A stretch of 63,160 bases of DNA. Source: CAZOAR01 sp964577985. Lineage in GTDB: Bacteria > Gemmatimonadota > CAZMKB01 > CAZNLH01. Positions 60,531 to 63,160 of the stretch are shown piece by piece. Every line of letters starts with the position of its first letter. Positions within the stretch are counted from its first letter, which is position 1. The notes under the pieces are model-generated. The model saw only the letters and a program-made list of their open reading frames with translations. It made no database searches and was not told where the DNA came from. The stretch is taken from contig CAZOAR010000012.1 of the NCBI GenBank assembly GCA_964577985.1, positions 1 to 63,160 on the forward strand. The letters run 5' to 3'. The position numbers and the translations under genes are program-made.

Positions 60531-61112
60531 ATGACTCACAAACCGATCACGCTACCTTACGCCATGGATGCCCTGGCTCCCCGCATATCCGAAGAGACGA
60601 TGGAGTATCACTTCGGAAAACACTACCAGGCGTATATCGCCAATCTCAACAAGATGATCCTCGGGACGGAGTATGAAGACACGCCGCTCGAAGACATAAT
60701 ACGGAAGTCTACGGGGGGGATCTTCAACAACGCCGCGCAGGTGTGGAACCACGCCTTCTACTGGCAATGTCTGAGTCCGTCTGGCGGGGGAGTCCCGTCT
60801 GGAGCCCTTGCCGAGGCAATTGATTCGGCATTTGGTTCCTTTTCGGAGTTCAGGGAAGCGTTTACGCGGACAGCCCTGACCACCTTCGGCTCCGGCTGGG
60901 CGTGGCTGGTCAAGAACGAAGACGGGAGCCTGGGGCTGGAGAGCACCAGCAACGCGGGTACACCGCTGGCGTCTGGCAAAACTCCCCTTTTGACCTGCGA
61001 TGTCTGGGAGCACGCCTATTATGTCGATTACCGGAACGCTCGCCCGGGCTATGTAGATGCATTCTGGGGTCTTATCGACTGGGAATTCGTAGAAAAGAAC
61101 AGGAAAGCCTGA
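60531..61112 (+). CDS. sodB: Superoxide dismutase, Fe type
   Basis: SOD converts superoxide to oxygen and peroxide. The 193-residue protein has the metal-ligand segments EYHFGKHYQAYI, NNAAQVWNHAFYW, and CDVWEHAYYVDY. The NNAAQVWNH Gln position is that of Fe-SOD rather than the C-terminal Gln of Mn-SOD. GAGGAGGATC precedes the ATG. It indicates exposure to oxygen. A frame at 60386-60676 overlapping it is not a gene. Confidence 0.95.
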   Translation: MTHKPITLPYAMDALAPRISEETMEYHFGKHYQAYIANLNKMILGTEYEDTPLEDIIRKSTGGIFNNAAQVWNHAFYWQCLSPSGGGVPSGALAEAIDSAFGSFSEFREAFTRTALTTFGSGWAWLVKNEDGSLGLESTSNAGTPLASGKTPLLTCDVWEHAYYVDYRNARPGYVDAFWGLIDWEFVEKNRKA

Positions 61113-61265
61113 TAGTGCCGCATCAATCGGGAAAAGGGGTCTGGTGCTGGATAGTAGTTGCTTTGATCCTCCCGCTATGAGCAGGATGATTATCCATACC
61201 CGGACCTCTTTCCGCTGCGACACAATGCCTGGTCCAGGGTGGCGGCAGGCCTGTGTCGGTCCGCT

Positions 61266-62975
61266 CTAAGGAAGTATCCAGAAGACCTTTCCATTAGTCA
61301 GGTGAGGCCCCGTATCCCCTGTCAGCAGTGCCTGAACGACGACTTTCCTCCCGAGCAGTCCTGGATTGCCCGGCACAGAGACATCGATCTTCAGAAGACC
61401 CGACACTGGAATCGTGCCGGTCCCGATCTCCACGTAATTGTCCGGGTCTACGATGAGGGTCCCGATCCCTGTTGGAATGTTTACCTCATTGAGGCTCGCG
61501 GCCAGGAGTACTCCTTCACCATCGGTCCCTTCGATTTCGAAACTCACGGTATCGGAGAGTGCGGGTAATCCATCCAGACGGAGGTCCTCTCCTCCCATAT
61601 AGAGGCAGGAGTGATCTCCACCGTTTCCGTTCTGATTGGCGTGTATTGATTTCGATCCAGAAACAACGTAGATACCGTCGGAAGAGATATCGACATCGAA
61701 TACAGAACCCCTTGTATCGATTGACGCGACCGGGGTCGGGCCCCCTTCGAATACCATTACTTCCGGGTTCGTATTGAAGGCATCACCCCATCCACCATAG
61801 ACTATTCGTGAGCCATCTTTGTTCGCGACGATCTGCGAGGGATTATTCTGGAACGTGCCTGATCCGGAAAAGTCGGCCTCGAAATTTATGCCCCCTGTGG
61901 TAGCGTCGATCGAAACGACCCTGAAGTCGAGCCCGGTCCCGTAATTGTAGAAAGCCACTGCCAGCGTTTCCGCATCGCCAGACAAATCGCACCTGGCGCC
62001 GTAGACAGTCCCGCTCATCGAATAAGTGAACTGATACGCGTACGTCGTGCCGGTCCACTGGTAACATTTTACGTTGCCGAAGCCTCCAAAGGCAAAACGG
62101 TCGCCGTTTCCGGAAATCGAGTGGCTGTCGAAACTTGCGCCGGCACTGACCGAATAGATGATCGACTGGCTCGAGGTGTCGTAGATGTGGACCATGGCAC
62201 CCTCGTTGATGTAGAGGAGGCCACCGTCATCCGTCATGTCGAGGGCCCGTATATATCCCGCTGTGAAGGAATCGGTGAAGAGAGGCACGGGAGAACCACT
62301 GTCGAAAAAAGCGATCTCCACGGTGCCGGAGTAATTATCTGAAAGCGCAGCGGCCACCCTGCTGCCGTCTTCGCTGACCTTGACAAGTGCCCCGGCGTTG
62401 ATTGTCATGGGGAACGTGTATGTCCATGCCGGTGTCGAGTCGCTCGAGGTGTAACAATTGAGAACGACTTCTCTGTTTGTGGGATCCCCTCCCACTGGAA
62501 ACTGGGCTATGGCCGCCAGGATATTGCCGTTGTCTGAAGCATCCACGTAGACGTCGCCATACGCGTCAAGAAGTCCCGGGTCTTCCCAGACAGGTGCGTT
62601 TGAGGCCGAACTGGTGGTTGTCGAAAGGAGGCGAGTACGTTCGTTGTTCAGATAGCAGCCATAGAAGGCCAGGCCACCCCTCCCGCCGAGCGCAACACTT
62701 GTCGGTATGTAAGCGAGGCTGGCGTCGTCGATGGTCCATTGCAGGCCAGGCTGCGAGAGCGTAATCTCTCCAGTCGACTGATTGATAGACATCGATTCCG
62801 GTCCGACTGCCATCGTCGTTCTTGTAAAAGAACCCCCATCATCGACCTCCACGATGGTCTTGATGGTTACATCTGCCGTCCCCACAGAGCCGAAAAGGGG
62901 CCGAAGGCCACTCGTGGAGATCAAGGAGAGGACGAGGGCGGCAGACAAGATAGAGACTTTTCCGTACAGCTTCAA
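61266..62975 (-). CDS. Secreted WD40/PQQ-like beta-propeller protein
   Basis: The 569-residue protein has a signal peptide (about 1-30) and repeated blades with the pattern ISxDG / SxDGxxVAA (VKVSEDGSRVAAAL, SGNGDRFAFGGFG, SGDAETLAVAFYN, SSDGIYVVSGS). Aspartate/Gly-rich loops and many Thr/Ser suggest an extracellular or periplasmic propeller. The last 110 residues form a beta-sandwich-like end. I see no sorting signal such as a Por or PEP-CTERM tail. Ligand or enzyme function is unknown. Confidence 0.75.
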   Translation of the reverse strand: MKLYGKVSILSAALVLSLISTSGLRPLFGSVGTADVTIKTIVEVDDGGSFTRTTMAVGPESMSINQSTGEITLSQPGLQWTIDDASLAYIPTSVALGGRGGLAFYGCYLNNERTRLLSTTTSSASNAPVWEDPGLLDAYGDVYVDASDNGNILAAIAQFPVGGDPTNREVVLNCYTSSDSTPAWTYTFPMTINAGALVKVSEDGSRVAAALSDNYSGTVEIAFFDSGSPVPLFTDSFTAGYIRALDMTDDGGLLYINEGAMVHIYDTSSQSIIYSVSAGASFDSHSISGNGDRFAFGGFGNVKCYQWTGTTYAYQFTYSMSGTVYGARCDLSGDAETLAVAFYNYGTGLDFRVVSIDATTGGINFEADFSGSGTFQNNPSQIVANKDGSRIVYGGWGDAFNTNPEVMVFEGGPTPVASIDTRGSVFDVDISSDGIYVVSGSKSIHANQNGNGGDHSCLYMGGEDLRLDGLPALSDTVSFEIEGTDGEGVLLAASLNEVNIPTGIGTLIVDPDNYVEIGTGTIPVSGLLKIDVSVPGNPGLLGRKVVVQALLTGDTGPHLTNGKVFWILP

Positions 62976-63034
62976 TTTGGCCTCCAGTCACTGGTGAGAT
63001 CGCTGCGTTGAGCAGTCGTTGCGTTGACCGCGAT

Positions 63035-63083
63035 CTTGTCGACATGTCTCGACAAGCATATCATAAAATCAGAAACGTGTCAA
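63035..63083 (-). promoter_or_regulatory. Promoter of the propeller gene with overlapping operator-like palindrome
   Basis: On the minus strand TTGACA (63083-63078) and TATGCT (63060-63055) are 17 bp apart. A perfect inverted repeat CTTGTCGA-N6-TCGACAAG (63035-63056) starts at the -10 and covers the transcription start, as a repressor operator would. Confidence 0.55.
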
Positions 63084-63121
63084 GCTGGCTGGTCTAAATG
63101 GAGCTTCCCCATTTTTTTCGT

Positions 63122-63160
63122 GTCATTCCGGCTTGTCCGGAATCGGCCTTATTGTGCGAT
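63122..63160. repeat. REP-like palindromic dispersed repeat, right end
   Basis: Hairpin arms ATTCCGG/CCGGAAT with 5-nt loop CTTGT lie at 63124-63142, and the last 24 bases repeat the segment at 38-61 in the same orientation with a few differences. The same repeat family thus flanks the window. Confidence 0.55.

Noticed and set aside
60386..60676. 96-codon plus-strand frame overlapping sodB
   Set aside because: Out of frame with a clear superoxide dismutase and has no family features.
1..63160. tRNA, rRNA or CRISPR array
   Set aside because: Reading the intergenic regions I saw no tRNA cloverleaf, rRNA segment or regularly spaced repeats.

Overview
The window reads as a moderately GC-rich diderm bacterium, probably known from a metagenome. 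LolA, a BamD-like lipoprotein, a Wza-type export protein and a Wzi-like barrel show an outer membrane. The mix of families (class V FBP aldolase/phosphatase, SecA with insertions, 'GYL'-ending sulfatase-fold enzymes, a DUF3943-like protein) would fit a lineage of the FCB superphylum or a relative, but I cannot assign a phylum from sequence alone. A 100-N scaffold gap at 44592-44691 and related palindromic repeats at both window ends suggest that assembly has shaped the record.

Layout. (1) 0.4-10.6 kb is housekeeping: an Rrf2/IscR-type regulator on the minus strand, then on the plus strand aroB, a TPR-HhH protein, aroQ, efp, accB, a PilT-type ATPase, accC, ftsK and lolA, tightly packed. (2) 10.7-48.8 kb is a surface-polysaccharide island: Wza-type export protein, Wzc-type tyrosine kinase, FBP aldolase/phosphatase, a divergent DUF3943-like protein, a sigma-54 activator and a stand-alone receiver. 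These are followed by one long run of sugar genes: NDP-sugar epimerase, heptose-7-P kinase, GmhA, Wzi-like barrel, SDR, NeuB-like synthase, PseG-acetyltransferase fusion, aminotransferases, cytidylyltransferase, methyltransferases, Wzx-like flippase, glycosyltransferases, phosphatase/sulfatase-fold enzyme, RmlD-like reductase, Wzy/WaaL-like protein, deacetylase, GNAT and a WbpD/E/B-like cassette. It ends with the initiating phosphoglycosyltransferase and a TPR protein. (3) 48.8-54.5 kb holds a TPR lipoprotein, the BamD-like lipoprotein, nadD and secA. (4) 54.5-58.5 kb is a scar region. It contains a GC-rich block with two truncated convergent genes, an IS91-like transposase remnant fused in frame to an AsnA tail, a membrane sulfatase-fold enzyme, a glycosyltransferase tail and a 75-bp copy of internal secA sequence. 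(5) 58.5-63.2 kb holds a hypothetical protein, RidA, YceI, Fe-type superoxide dismutase and a secreted beta-propeller protein.

How it may work together. The most coherent signal is regulatory. A sigma-54 enhancer-binding protein with a degenerate receiver domain lies immediately upstream of an excellent -24/-12 promoter (TGGCACG-N4-CTGCT). That promoter faces the receiver gene and the long sugar operon. Further GG-N10-GC elements precede the Wza-type gene and the TPR-lipoprotein/BamD/nadD operon. I infer a sigma-54 regulon coordinating polysaccharide synthesis, export and envelope assembly. It recalls the sigma-54 control of XrtA/PEP-CTERM exopolysaccharide loci, but no exosortase is visible here.
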